A model generated the notes under the pieces. The model was not told where the DNA came from. It searched no databases and saw only the letters and a program-made list of their open reading frames with translations. Position numbers and translations under genes: made by a program. Shown piece by piece: positions 10,101-18,746 of a stretch of DNA of 64,000 bases (its first letter is position 1; every line of letters starts with the position of its first letter). The DNA is from Ohtaekwangia koreensis (lineage in GTDB: Bacteria > Bacteroidota > Bacteroidia > Cytophagales > Cyclobacteriaceae). The DNA lies in assembly GCF_900167975.1 (NCBI RefSeq), contig NZ_FUZU01000001.1, positions 1,274,580 through 1,338,579 of the forward strand, in the 5' to 3' direction.

Positions 10101-11530
10101 AAGTAGATACTTCATGCGGTGCAGCAAACGGCAGTGCCGAAGTTGGCGCAAGTGGTGGAGCAGGCAACTATCAGTATAGCTGGTTCGATGTCACGAATGC
10201 AGAGATCGGAGAAGAGAGTGCAATACCATCACTGGCCAGTGGTGATTATAAAGCAGTAGTACAAGATGGTAATGGCTGCGTAACAAATATAGCAGTGATC
10301 ATTAACGACTCGGATGGTCCTAAGATTGCGCAGCAGTTGCTAAAAGGACTTACCTGTTTTGAAAGCAATGATGGAGAAATCGCTATAAGTGTTAGCGAGG
10401 GTCTTCCTCCTTATAGTATACAATGGGATACACAAGCAACTACAACAGGAATTACGAACGTAACCGGAGGTGAGCATTGGGTCGAAGTGCTGGATTCCAA
10501 AGGTTGTCGCGGCAAGCAAGTTTTTAATGTAGCATTCCCGTCAGCCATCGCTGTAGAGTATATAAATACAATGCCGTTATGTACCGGTAATGCTGATGGT
10601 GGTATATCGATCGTTGCATCGGGTGGTAACGCGGGTGGTTATAACTATATATGGTCGACAGGAAGTACAGCTACATCATTAATTGGAATTAAGGCTGGTA
10701 CATATCAGATTACGGTAACAGACAGTAAGAATTGTAAATTGATTCAGGATATAGTGTTACCCGATCCTCCGTTATTTGTAGTGGATGCCGGTGGTGATCG
10801 CACAATTTGCGTGGGGCAAAAGCTAAGTGTGAGGGCACAAGAGGACAATGCAACTTATCTTTGGACTTCAGATGCGGGCTACACGAATTCAGATAGAGAA
10901 GTTATATTAACAATTCCTGCAAAGTATACTTTGAAAGTCATAACCCAGAACGGTTGTGAAGCCCTCGATAGCTTTGTGTTGTCTACTTCCAACGATCTGT
11001 TGCAAGCAGATTTCCTCATGGCAGCAGAGGCTTATGCTGGTGATACCGTGATATTGATTGATGTAAGCTGGCCTATACCTGAAGCGATCGACTGGTCAAT
11101 CCCTGCAGAAGCTAAAATAATTAACAGCGATGATGTATATGCTGAAATAATATTTGAGAATCCGGGAGAGTATGAAGTTATTTTAAACACGCACCTGGGT
11201 GAATGTATGGATAATTATACAAAGAGTATCACAATCATGGAAGGTCAGCCTGCCACAGGGGGGAGACAAGGAGCAAAACTTGTACAGCGCTTTGATATAT
11301 TTCCGAATCCGAACAATGGTGAGTTTACTGTGCAAGTTGAGTTTTCGGAATCTGTGAACGGGAGACTTCGCTTGATCAGTACATCCGGCAAAAACGTCTT
11401 TAGGGAAACCATAACAGATACTTCGGCCTATACGATTCAGACTGCGTTGCAAAGTATTCCTTCCGGCATTTACTTCCTTGTATTGGAAGCCGGGCATGAA
11501 ACGCTTTACAAACGCATTGTCGTAAAATAG
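7184..11530 (+). CDS. SprB-repeat surface protein with T9SS C-terminal sorting domain (1448 aa)
   Basis: The signal peptide (MKKILVVLIGLLGLFAAEVQ) begins at the ATG at 7190; an ATG at 7184 is in frame. From about residue 400 to 1190 there are some ten repeats of 70-90 aa, each opening with a cysteine followed by G..G and later GG.GPYTY or similar. This is the pattern of the SprB repeat family (PF13573) found in gliding adhesins. A gliding-associated Ig-like unit (about 1200-1270) and a PKD-like unit follow. The last 80 residues begin FDIFPNPNNGEF and end KRIVVK, typical of the type A T9SS sorting domain. The protein is therefore expected on the cell surface, possibly as an adhesin. Its length is far below that of SprB itself. 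Confidence 0.88.
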   Translation: MNMKKILVVLIGLLGLFAAEVQGQAITKYRVRVWFGRNNSELWCYTLTMIGMKVKVGNTTYNVPDGVNSNNFFEVGQVVGPLPDLVSLNFFGQYRCSGSSSGTRTYTVNLALTNTEGCGGTYSYSSGVNTGHGISFNVYLEPLEIAPLSMGAAPSCLTDNVQVNVGAMEQYGSYYVEAGIFDPGTGTVSNIKSIYYHYGSNSGPYPGGTGTFNIKTGLGADYATYTGKYIVYRGKLDYMSTPCTHTYYSVYPGLTTAWTAPYYLNPLSPVMNDAVTSSPPHCTAKPATGTLTIPTITGSAATYVYSVTKLVPRNAGAGVDCPVETRITHNGVEYCPGTATYNKTGPGTDAVTFDNLTTGIYQIKVENQGITNPCTQAVVHEIGAPGAFTASASPNTPNGSGNHIICYGGNSGQISFSVSGGTGPYTYNINNVDRAPDVNAPPTFTNLTANTYVLKVKDSNGCDTDAPIADIELKQTPATEALSADFVTLKDPTCYNGANGSVSLQVNYGAAPFSYTLNSAAVSASGADRSPVIGTLSANLAYTIRITDANSCQTQLDPFTLTQPADIVFTGVDKVDLVCNGIPTGSLKVIGGAGGTAPLEYSNNNGASYQADPEFKNLSAASYSVIIRDKNQCVKTVSTETINQPSAIVFSTIGNSPQSCPEILDGMISLLPSTGGTGTHTYSIDDTNYIPETATIQFTGLASGSYTLYTKDAQGCKVTAPYFLPSRPAITGTFAISNPISCNGDTDGALNLTPGGGTGPYTFKWSTNATTEDIAGLTDNLYTVEIKDSKGCLKSFDYDLQQPAVLTLQPTVLNHSGYGVSCKGSTDGAIDLTVLGGTGPFTYAWSTTSIQEDIANLVAGNYDVHVTDAHGCKASSLNISVTEPTVVALSLGIFKNISCYSGSNGELQGVAQGGVGYYEYSLDGSTWQDEDLFDGLKAQGYTIHMRDGNGCVSNTVNHTLTEPPLLVLALSKKVDTSCGAANGSAEVGASGGAGNYQYSWFDVTNAEIGEESAIPSLASGDYKAVVQDGNGCVTNIAVIINDSDGPKIAQQLLKGLTCFESNDGEIAISVSEGLPPYSIQWDTQATTTGITNVTGGEHWVEVLDSKGCRGKQVFNVAFPSAIAVEYINTMPLCTGNADGGISIVASGGNAGGYNYIWSTGSTATSLIGIKAGTYQITVTDSKNCKLIQDIVLPDPPLFVVDAGGDRTICVGQKLSVRAQEDNATYLWTSDAGYTNSDREVILTIPAKYTLKVITQNGCEALDSFVLSTSNDLLQADFLMAAEAYAGDTVILIDVSWPIPEAIDWSIPAEAKIINSDDVYAEIIFENPGEYEVILNTHLGECMDNYTKSITIMEGQPATGGRQGAKLVQRFDIFPNPNNGEFTVQVEFSESVNGRLRLISTSGKNVFRETITDTSAYTIQTALQSIPSGIYFLVLEAGHETLYKRIVVK

Positions 11531-11660
11531 TTGTCATTGTTTTTCTGCAAGCAAGGGTAGATTTAGCATAGTTTTACGTTTCCTGTTAGATTCGCGTGAA
11601 TACAAGTCTTTAAGTATGAAAAGGCTATTCAACTTTTAATCAACAGGTGCACGTAAGACT

Positions 11661-13112
11661 ATGAAAAGAAAATCGATATACACATATGGTATAGTTGCCC
11701 TTGTCATGATGGTGTGTGTGCAATACACTCACGCCCAAGGCAACGTCCATCAGCAATCCACCACGTATCAATGGCCTTCAGACCCGTTGGTAAAAGAAAA
11801 ACTTGAAACATGGCGTGATCAGAAATTTGGAATGATCATTCATTGGGGGCTGTATGCTGTTCCTGGAATCATTGAGTCATGGGAGCTTTGTTCTGAAGAT
11901 TGGATCAGTCGTGATAGCACGATTGCATATGATGATTACAAGAAATGGTATTGGGGATTGAGCAAGAAATTCAATCCGGTAAATTTTAATCCTGATCAGT
12001 GGTCACAAGCTGCGAAAGATGCGGGCATGCGTTATGTGGTGTTCACCACGAAGCATCATGATGGTTTCAATATGTTCGATACAAAACAGACGGACTTTAA
12101 AATTACGAATGGGCCGTTTGCAAACCACCCCAAAGCGAATGTTGCCAAGTATGTATTTGAATCTTTCCGTAAGCAAGGAATGATGATCGGAGCATACTAT
12201 TCAAAACCAGACTGGCATTCTGAATATTATTGGTGGCCACGGAATGCAACGGCAGATCGCAATGTAAATTATGACATCAGGAAGAATCCGTGGCGCTGGA
12301 ATAAATTCAAGGATTTTACGTATAACCAGATTGGTGAGTTAATGAACGAATATGGAAAGATAGATATACTATGGCTGGATGGCGGTTGGGTGCGCCCACT
12401 TGAAACCGTAACGGACGAAGTAAGAGCATGGGGTGCAGCTATACCGGCATGGAGTCAGGATATAGATATGCCGCGCATTGCTTCCATGGCACGCAAAGCA
12501 CAACCTGGACTTTTAGTTGTGGATCGCACAGTACACGGTCCATATGAAAATTATCAAACACCCGAGCAGAGTATACCAAAAGAAAAGCTGGACCATCCCT
12601 GGGAGAGCTGTATTACACTGGGGAATGCCTGGGGCTATGTACCGAACGAAAACTATAAGTCCAGCACCAGAGTAATTCATTCATTGATTGAAATCGTAGC
12701 GAAGGGAGGAAGTTTATTACTCGGGGTTGGTCCTGGAACAGACGGAACTTTCAACGATATGCAAGTTCAACGTCTGAAAGAAATTGGACAATGGCTAAGC
12801 GTGAATGGAGGTGCTATTTATAATACGCGTACTACGGATTATTATTATGATAAGGACCGTGATACATATTTCACAGCCGGTAAAGACAATAGCATCTTTG
12901 CCTTGGTTAAATTGAAAGAAGGACAAGCTATACCAGCAACCGTTGAATGGACTGGAAATATACCCGCAGCTGGATCACGTGTGAAACTTCTCAGTACAGG
13001 GGCAACGGTGAAGTGGAAAAAAGAAGGGGATAAGGTGAAAGTATATTTACCGGCATCTTTCCTGAAACAAAACAACACCTATTCTGCATTGGCGTTTGCC
13101 TTTCAGAAGTAA
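11661..13112 (+). CDS. GH29 alpha-L-fucosidase (first copy)
   Basis: It hydrolyses terminal alpha-L-fucose from glycans. The N-terminus has a signal peptide ending at THAQ, so the enzyme is periplasmic or exported. Family features are the IHWGLYAVPG strand near residue 57, the TKHHDGFNMF block near residue 130, and the WLDGGW motif near residue 239 whose aspartate is the expected GH29 nucleophile. The 483 aa length fits a GH29 catalytic domain plus a small C-terminal beta domain. A strong terminator follows at 13140. It opens the glycan-degradation island, and a second, distant GH29 copy lies at 18747. The exact linkage preference cannot be read from sequence. Confidence 0.9.
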   Translation: MKRKSIYTYGIVALVMMVCVQYTHAQGNVHQQSTTYQWPSDPLVKEKLETWRDQKFGMIIHWGLYAVPGIIESWELCSEDWISRDSTIAYDDYKKWYWGLSKKFNPVNFNPDQWSQAAKDAGMRYVVFTTKHHDGFNMFDTKQTDFKITNGPFANHPKANVAKYVFESFRKQGMMIGAYYSKPDWHSEYYWWPRNATADRNVNYDIRKNPWRWNKFKDFTYNQIGELMNEYGKIDILWLDGGWVRPLETVTDEVRAWGAAIPAWSQDIDMPRIASMARKAQPGLLVVDRTVHGPYENYQTPEQSIPKEKLDHPWESCITLGNAWGYVPNENYKSSTRVIHSLIEIVAKGGSLLLGVGPGTDGTFNDMQVQRLKEIGQWLSVNGGAIYNTRTTDYYYDKDRDTYFTAGKDNSIFALVKLKEGQAIPATVEWTGNIPAAGSRVKLLSTGATVKWKKEGDKVKVYLPASFLKQNNTYSALAFAFQK

Positions 13113-13139
13113 TATAAATGACATTAGTAATTGTGAGCG

Positions 13140-13167
13140 GCTTCCGGATTTCCGGAAGCTTTTTTTT
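13140..13167 (+). terminator. Rho-independent terminator after the first fucosidase
   Basis: A perfect 8-bp stem (GCTTCCGG / CCGGAAGC) with an ATTT loop is followed by eight T. It lies 28 bases after the fucosidase stop codon. Confidence 0.88.
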
Positions 13168-13354
13168 GTTACATCATATGTTAAGGTACTAAACATATTT
13201 ACATCTTCAACCAATAAAAACCGACACATTTAGCCTTATTGCCGCAATAATGTTCAGTTTTCTATTTGTCATTACTTTTCGTATCATATTTGTGAAATGA
13301 TTTATTACTTTATGTATGACGCGGTCTATTGTGCCAGGACCTTCAACCTGAAAG

Positions 13355-14374
13355 ATGAGTAAAGGCAGAAATCTTCTTATTCACACAACGGGGTGGGTAC
13401 TCTTCCTGGTTATCCCAATCGTGTTTTCACCGGGGCCGGCATTTTCTGTGCATACTTTTTTTGGAGGGTTTATGCAGCGTGAGATGATTGCATGTATACT
13501 CCTGATTGCTTATTTCTATTTTAACGTCCAGGTCTTAATAACACGATTCTATTTTACTAAAAAGTATACTCTCTATTTCCTGATCATTGCAGGATGCTTT
13601 ATGATAACAACACTAGTACCGTTTTTACTGCTACCCAATCATCCGAAGTTCTCTTCTCCTATACCTCCGGTGCCGCAGCGGGCAGAAGAAGGTTCTATAC
13701 TGTTTGAATTCGGCCATAACTTTTTTAGATTTTCCGTTGTAACGTTTATATCCCTTACATTAAAAATCAGTAATCGCTGGAAGCAAGCTGAGCAAGATAA
13801 ACTCACTGCACAACTTTCTTATCTCAAAGCGCAGATCAATCCGCATTTCCTGTTTAATACTTTGAATAGCATTTATTCGCTGGCCATTCAAAAGTCTGAT
13901 CATACACCTTCAGCGGTTGTAAAACTGTCGTCTATGATGCGCTATGTTGTAAGCGAATCGAATCGTGATTTTGTATCGCTTGAAAAGGAACTTAGCTATA
14001 TTCGTAACTATGTTGAATTGCAGCAACTCCGCTTTGGAGATGCCATCGAGCTTTTGTTTTTTGTCCATGGAAACGCAGGCACAAATAGAATTGCTCCACT
14101 GATCTTGATCCCGTTTGTTGAAAACGCTTTTAAACATGGTATAAATGCCGAGGAAAGCTCGCGTATTAAAGTTTCCATAGAAATGGACCATAATGAATTG
14201 CGACTCGAAGTATTCAATAATAAAGTGTTCACAAGAGGAGAAGAAGAAAAAAGCGGACTTGGAATTGAGAACACCCGGAACAGGCTGCAGCTACTATATC
14301 CAAAACGACATACGCTGATCATTACAGATAATAAGAACGATTTCTCAGTTTCACTTACTATACAATTGAAATGA
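13355..14374 (+). CDS. LytS/YehU-type sensor histidine kinase (339 aa)
   Basis: Four hydrophobic segments in the first ~135 residues form a membrane domain. They are followed by the His_kinase motif (PF06580) with QINPHFLFNTLNS near residue 165, where the histidine is the phosphorylation site, and by a C-terminal ATPase domain with PFVENAFKHG and SGLGIENTRNR. The stop overlaps the start of the LytTR regulator by four bases (ATGA at 14371), so the two form a classic pair. The stimulus is unknown. Position inside the glycan island suggests, but does not prove, a role there. Confidence 0.92.
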   Translation: MSKGRNLLIHTTGWVLFLVIPIVFSPGPAFSVHTFFGGFMQREMIACILLIAYFYFNVQVLITRFYFTKKYTLYFLIIAGCFMITTLVPFLLLPNHPKFSSPIPPVPQRAEEGSILFEFGHNFFRFSVVTFISLTLKISNRWKQAEQDKLTAQLSYLKAQINPHFLFNTLNSIYSLAIQKSDHTPSAVVKLSSMMRYVVSESNRDFVSLEKELSYIRNYVELQQLRFGDAIELLFFVHGNAGTNRIAPLILIPFVENAFKHGINAEESSRIKVSIEMDHNELRLEVFNNKVFTRGEEEKSGLGIENTRNRLQLLYPKRHTLIITDNKNDFSVSLTIQLK

Positions 14375-15069
14375 TAAACGCCATTGCTATAGATGATGAA
14401 CCCCTTGCACTGCAGGTAATTGAAAATTTTTGCCAGCGTGTCGATTTTATTTCGCTGGAGAAAACATTCATTAAACCAAATGAAGCTTTAAAGTATATAA
14501 ATAAATTTCCGGTAGACTTGTTGTTTCTGGATATAAACATGCCATCCCTAACAGGTATTGATTTATACAAGGAGGTGAAACAAAATACAATGGCTATTTT
14601 TACAACGGCCTATACCGAATATGCCGTTGAGGGATTTAATCTGAGTGCGATCGATTATCTTCTCAAACCTTTTACATACGAGCGTTTTTTACAGGCTGTT
14701 ACAAAGGCAGAAGAATACTATAGCCATACGCACCAAACGAGTAAGCCTGAACAACAATATATATTTATACGCGCAGACTATAGTCTTATCAAGATTAGTG
14801 TAGCGGATATTCTTTTCATAGAAGGACTGGACGATTATCTCCGCATTCATTTACAAAATCAAAAGCCTGTTGTTGCCCGCATGACCCTCAAAGTTATGCT
14901 CGAGAAACTTCCACTCCACGGGTTTGTCCGCGTGCACCGTTCTTATATTGTAGCAATCGCCCGGATTGCAAACATCCGTAACAAGATCATAACCGTTGCC
15001 GGAGAAGAAATTCCGATTGGTACAAGTTATGAGAAAGCATTTTTTAATGCATTCCAAGGTAATTCATAA
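14371..15069 (+). CDS. LytTR-family response regulator (232 aa)
   Basis: The N-terminal receiver domain has the acidic pair DD at residues 8-9, the phospho-acceptor Asp54 in FLDINMP, and the conserved lysine in YLLKPF. The C-terminal half (about 130-230) is a LytTR DNA-binding domain with the typical FIRADYSLIKI strand, the VRVHRSYIVA strand and an IPIG..Y ending. It overlaps the kinase gene by four bases and is its cognate regulator. A 135-base gap separates it from the UnbV lipoprotein gene. Confidence 0.93.
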   Translation: MINAIAIDDEPLALQVIENFCQRVDFISLEKTFIKPNEALKYINKFPVDLLFLDINMPSLTGIDLYKEVKQNTMAIFTTAYTEYAVEGFNLSAIDYLLKPFTYERFLQAVTKAEEYYSHTHQTSKPEQQYIFIRADYSLIKISVADILFIEGLDDYLRIHLQNQKPVVARMTLKVMLEKLPLHGFVRVHRSYIVAIARIANIRNKIITVAGEEIPIGTSYEKAFFNAFQGNS

Positions 15070-15204
15070 TTCTAAAATTCACTTACCCAAAATTCCGGAT
15101 ATTAATATATCCTTATCTTTATGAAGAACTGATATGGGTAGGTAGATACCTCCTTTATTCTTTCATGGATTTGATTGGTAGCTGAACAATATAGAATTTT
15201 AATA

Positions 15205-18200
15205 ATGATCTTCCGGAACACCCTTTATAGTTTGTTATGTGCTCTTACACTGGCTCTTTTCCAGCAATGCGGACAACCGAAACAATTCAGTGAAGTTGAT
15301 TTGAGTGACGCAGGTATAGATTTCCGGAATGACATAAAGGAAGATCAGGTTACCAACATTATGACCTACGAGTACACCTATAATGGTGGCGGTGTTGCTA
15401 CGGGCGATGTAAACAACGATGGTTTGGCAGATATATACTTTTCGGGAAATACGGTTCCGAATAAACTATACCTGAACAATGGCGATCTGAAGTTTGAAGA
15501 CATAACCCAGCAATCCGGAACCAGCGGCAGACCACTCGATTGGAAAACCGGCGTAACAATGGTGGATATAAATGGCGATGGCTGGCTGGATATATATGTT
15601 TGTTATTCCGGTAATGCTAATGGCGAAGGGTATAATAAACCTGTTATTCGCGATCATCCGAAACGTGCGAATCAACTGTTTATCAACCAGGGATGTGAAA
15701 AGGGAGGTGTTCCCGTATTCGTTGAACAGGCTCGGGAGTATGGTGTTGATGCGAAAGGTACATTTTCCACACAAGCTTATTTTTTTGACTACGACCGTGA
15801 TGGAGATCTGGATCTGTTTCTGCTCAATCATGCGAACATGTTTTATTCCGCATACTTTAATGTGAAACGATTGCGCAACCTGCGGCATCCATACTTCGGA
15901 AATAAACTATACAGAAATGATGCTAATAAATTTGTAGAAGTAAGCGAGCGGGCGAAGATTCATGGAAGTGGTTTGAATTTCGGGTTAAGTGCTTCCGTCA
16001 GTGACTTGAATGGTGATCAATGGCCAGATATATATGTTACCAATGATTATGAAGAGCAGGATTTCTGCTACATCAATAATCGTGACGGTACATTTACGGA
16101 GATGTCGCATACTTTATTTGGACATCTGTCCAAATTCGGAATGGGCTCCGATATAGCGGATATTAACAATGATGGATTGCCCGAGATATTTGTTGCCGAC
16201 ATGTTACCGGAAGATAACTATCGGCAAAAGGTTTTGAAAGGAGCCGATGAGTACGATAAATATACGCTTGCAGTGGATAGCGGATATTATCATCAGTATA
16301 TGCGCAATACACTTCAGCTTAACCGCGGCTTCGCCTCTGACAGTCTTCCTCGTTTTAGCGAAGTGGCACAGATCGCGGGTGTTTCTCATACCGACTGGAG
16401 CTGGGCTCCGTTGCTTGCAGATTATGACAATGATGGACTGAAAGATCTCTTCATCTCGAACGGTTATTTAAAAGATTTTACAAATCTTGATTTCTTGAAA
16501 TATACCGTTAATGATATGTCGCAGGAGGCCAATGCTCAAAATCGCCCGGTAGATGTTTTGGCAATGGTTCAGAAAATGCAATCAACGAAAACAAACCGCT
16601 ATATATTTAAGAATACTGATGGACTGCGTTTCGAAAACGTATCTGCTTTGTGGGGCCTGGATCGTAAAACCGTTTCGAATGCAGCTGCTTATGCCGATCT
16701 GGATAACGATGGCGATTATGACCTGGTCGTTAATAATCTTAACGATGACGCCAGTATACTTCAGAATCACCAGGAAAAAATACAGAAGAATAATTTTGTG
16801 AGAATTAAACTGGTGGGTGCTAAACCGAATACACAGGCTTTGGGCTCAAAGGTTTCGGTAAAACTCGCCGATAAAACATTGGTTCATGAAATATACTTTA
16901 CCCGCGGATATCAGTCGTCTGTTGATCCGGTTCTTACCATTGGTATAGGGACGACTGCCAGTATACCGGAGATAAAAGTGCAGTGGACTGACGGTAGAGT
17001 TTCCACTCTTGCAAATGTAAAACCCAATCAGCTTGTAACAATAGCGCAACAGCAAGCAGTGCCACACGAAAATGAGCGCCCTATAATTCATAAGCCTATA
17101 CTTGTGGATGAAACTTCCTCTGCCGGGTTGAAATATAAGCACGTTGAAAATAACTTTGTCGATTTCAAAGTTCAGCGACTTGTTCCTTACCAGCTATCAC
17201 ACCTCGGGGGTAAATTAAGTGTGGCAGATATAAACCATGATCAAAATGATGACGTCTTCTTTGAAGGCTCACATGGAAATTCAGCAAAACTTTTTATGGG
17301 ACATGACGATGGCTCTTTTACAGAAGCTGAAGCCGCTCCATGGGCCGCCGATAAATATTGTGAAGATATAGGCTCTATATTTTTTGATGCTGATGGAGAT
17401 GGCAACGAAGATCTTTATGTTGTGAGTGGAGGAAATGAGTTTATGCCCGGTGATACTCTATACCAGGACCGGCTCTATAAAGGTGATGGTAAAGGTGGTT
17501 TTATGAAAATTAAAAATGCATTGCCAATTGAAAGCATAAGTGGTGGCAGCGTGAAGGCTTCTGATTTCGATAAAGATGGAGATCTCGATCTATTCGTAGG
17601 AGGACGCTTAGTGCCGGATGCTTATCCGACATCACCGCAGAGTATGTTACTACGGAATGATTCACATGACGGCCAGATACATTTTGTAGATATTACCACG
17701 AAGACAAATGCTATACTTCAGAATGCTGGAATGATAACGGATGCTATATGGGCAGATGTTAATAAAGATACATGGCCGGACCTCATTATAGCAGGCGAGT
17801 GGATACCCGTACGCGTTTTTCAAAATATACAAGGTAAAGAGTTTAAAGACGTTACAGCAGACGTTGGTCTTGCGGATACGCAGGGCTGGTGGAGCTCGCT
17901 GTTGGCAGCCGATGTAGATCACGATGGAGATATAGACCTGCTTGCGGGCAATGCTGGTATAAATCTTCCACTACATATATCTGCCAAGGAGCCGGTACAA
18001 CTATATGCCTCGGATATAAATAAGGATAGTAAAATAGATCCGATTATCTGCTCCTATATACAAGGCAAAAGTTACCCGCTGCCAAGCCGTGATGAACTTT
18101 TGGATCAAGTGACTCCACTCCGGAAGAAATTTATCCGCTATGCCGATTATGCAACGGCAACCATTGAGGATGTGATCGGAAAAGATCTTCTGAGCAGTGC

Positions 18201-18624
18201 GGCTATATATAAAGCCACCACCCTTCAATCTTCATGGTTTGAAAACGATGGACATGGAAAATTCGTGATGAAGCCCTTGCCGCCAATGGCACAGTTGTCG
18301 TCTACGCAAGCATTTGTTTTTGATGACTTTGATGGTGACGGCATTGCCGAAGTATTGGCCGCTGGTAATTTCTATCCATACCGTGTGCAGCTCGGACGTT
18401 GTGATGCTTCCTTCGGAATCCTGCTAAAGTTCAAAGATGGAAGCATTCAAACAAACAATGCCAGTGAACCGCTCTGGTTATCGGGAGATATACGCGACAT
18501 GGCGATGACAAAATTCAAGCGAGCTCCTCGCAGATTAATTGTGTCGCGTAATAATGAAGACGCTACAGTATTTCAATTGACAACTACGAACGTGTCAAAC
18601 CGTAAAACGACCGCTAAAAAATAA
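15205..18624 (+). CDS. FG-GAP/VCBS-repeat lipoprotein with ASPIC/UnbV domain
   Basis: I place the start at the ATG at 15205, not the TTG at 15175, because it puts a clean lipoprotein signal (LALFQQC) at the N-terminus. The protein is then 1139 aa. Many D.N.DG..D-type calcium-binding turns recur through both halves (for example DVNNDGLADIY and DFDKDGDLDLF), marking integrin-like FG-GAP/VCBS beta-propellers. Between them, about residues 535-630, is an ASPIC/UnbV segment (VRIKLVG..GSKV, IKVQWTDG). In Bacteroidota these lipoproteins are often found next to glycan-use genes, but their role is not established. It is probably surface-exposed and may bind carbohydrate or protein. Confidence 0.85.
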   Translation: MIFRNTLYSLLCALTLALFQQCGQPKQFSEVDLSDAGIDFRNDIKEDQVTNIMTYEYTYNGGGVATGDVNNDGLADIYFSGNTVPNKLYLNNGDLKFEDITQQSGTSGRPLDWKTGVTMVDINGDGWLDIYVCYSGNANGEGYNKPVIRDHPKRANQLFINQGCEKGGVPVFVEQAREYGVDAKGTFSTQAYFFDYDRDGDLDLFLLNHANMFYSAYFNVKRLRNLRHPYFGNKLYRNDANKFVEVSERAKIHGSGLNFGLSASVSDLNGDQWPDIYVTNDYEEQDFCYINNRDGTFTEMSHTLFGHLSKFGMGSDIADINNDGLPEIFVADMLPEDNYRQKVLKGADEYDKYTLAVDSGYYHQYMRNTLQLNRGFASDSLPRFSEVAQIAGVSHTDWSWAPLLADYDNDGLKDLFISNGYLKDFTNLDFLKYTVNDMSQEANAQNRPVDVLAMVQKMQSTKTNRYIFKNTDGLRFENVSALWGLDRKTVSNAAAYADLDNDGDYDLVVNNLNDDASILQNHQEKIQKNNFVRIKLVGAKPNTQALGSKVSVKLADKTLVHEIYFTRGYQSSVDPVLTIGIGTTASIPEIKVQWTDGRVSTLANVKPNQLVTIAQQQAVPHENERPIIHKPILVDETSSAGLKYKHVENNFVDFKVQRLVPYQLSHLGGKLSVADINHDQNDDVFFEGSHGNSAKLFMGHDDGSFTEAEAAPWAADKYCEDIGSIFFDADGDGNEDLYVVSGGNEFMPGDTLYQDRLYKGDGKGGFMKIKNALPIESISGGSVKASDFDKDGDLDLFVGGRLVPDAYPTSPQSMLLRNDSHDGQIHFVDITTKTNAILQNAGMITDAIWADVNKDTWPDLIIAGEWIPVRVFQNIQGKEFKDVTADVGLADTQGWWSSLLAADVDHDGDIDLLAGNAGINLPLHISAKEPVQLYASDINKDSKIDPIICSYIQGKSYPLPSRDELLDQVTPLRKKFIRYADYATATIEDVIGKDLLSSAAIYKATTLQSSWFENDGHGKFVMKPLPPMAQLSSTQAFVFDDFDGDGIAEVLAAGNFYPYRVQLGRCDASFGILLKFKDGSIQTNNASEPLWLSGDIRDMAMTKFKRAPRRLIVSRNNEDATVFQLTTTNVSNRKTTAKK

Positions 18625-18695
18625 AGTCTGCGTCCGAAGTTATAAACTATACTACCGCTCGTTTAATCTTATAGTAAACGCGTGCATGTATAGGT

Positions 18696-18703
18696 TATAT
18701 TTG
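18696..18703 (+). promoter_or_regulatory. Possible Bacteroidota -7 element upstream of second fucosidase
   Basis: TATATTTG matches the Bacteroidota -7 consensus TAnnTTTG, 43 bases before the ATG at 18747. No TTTG -33 element is found at the expected 19-21 base spacing, so this is a partial match only. Confidence 0.35.
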
Positions 18704-18746
18704 GAGCTCACGCTATTTATATTCAACAACAAGGAACATTTTACAA

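Noticed and set aside
8390-10800. Regular spacing of similar sequence, at first sight like a repeat array or CRISPR
   Set aside because: The repeats are 70-90 codons long, diverged at DNA level and in frame; they are SprB-type protein repeats.
1-11530. Link of the first genes to an extracellular contractile injection system
   Set aside because: No sheath, tube, baseplate or AAA+ gene of such a system is in the window; the idea rests only on a vague resemblance in protein size and cannot be supported.
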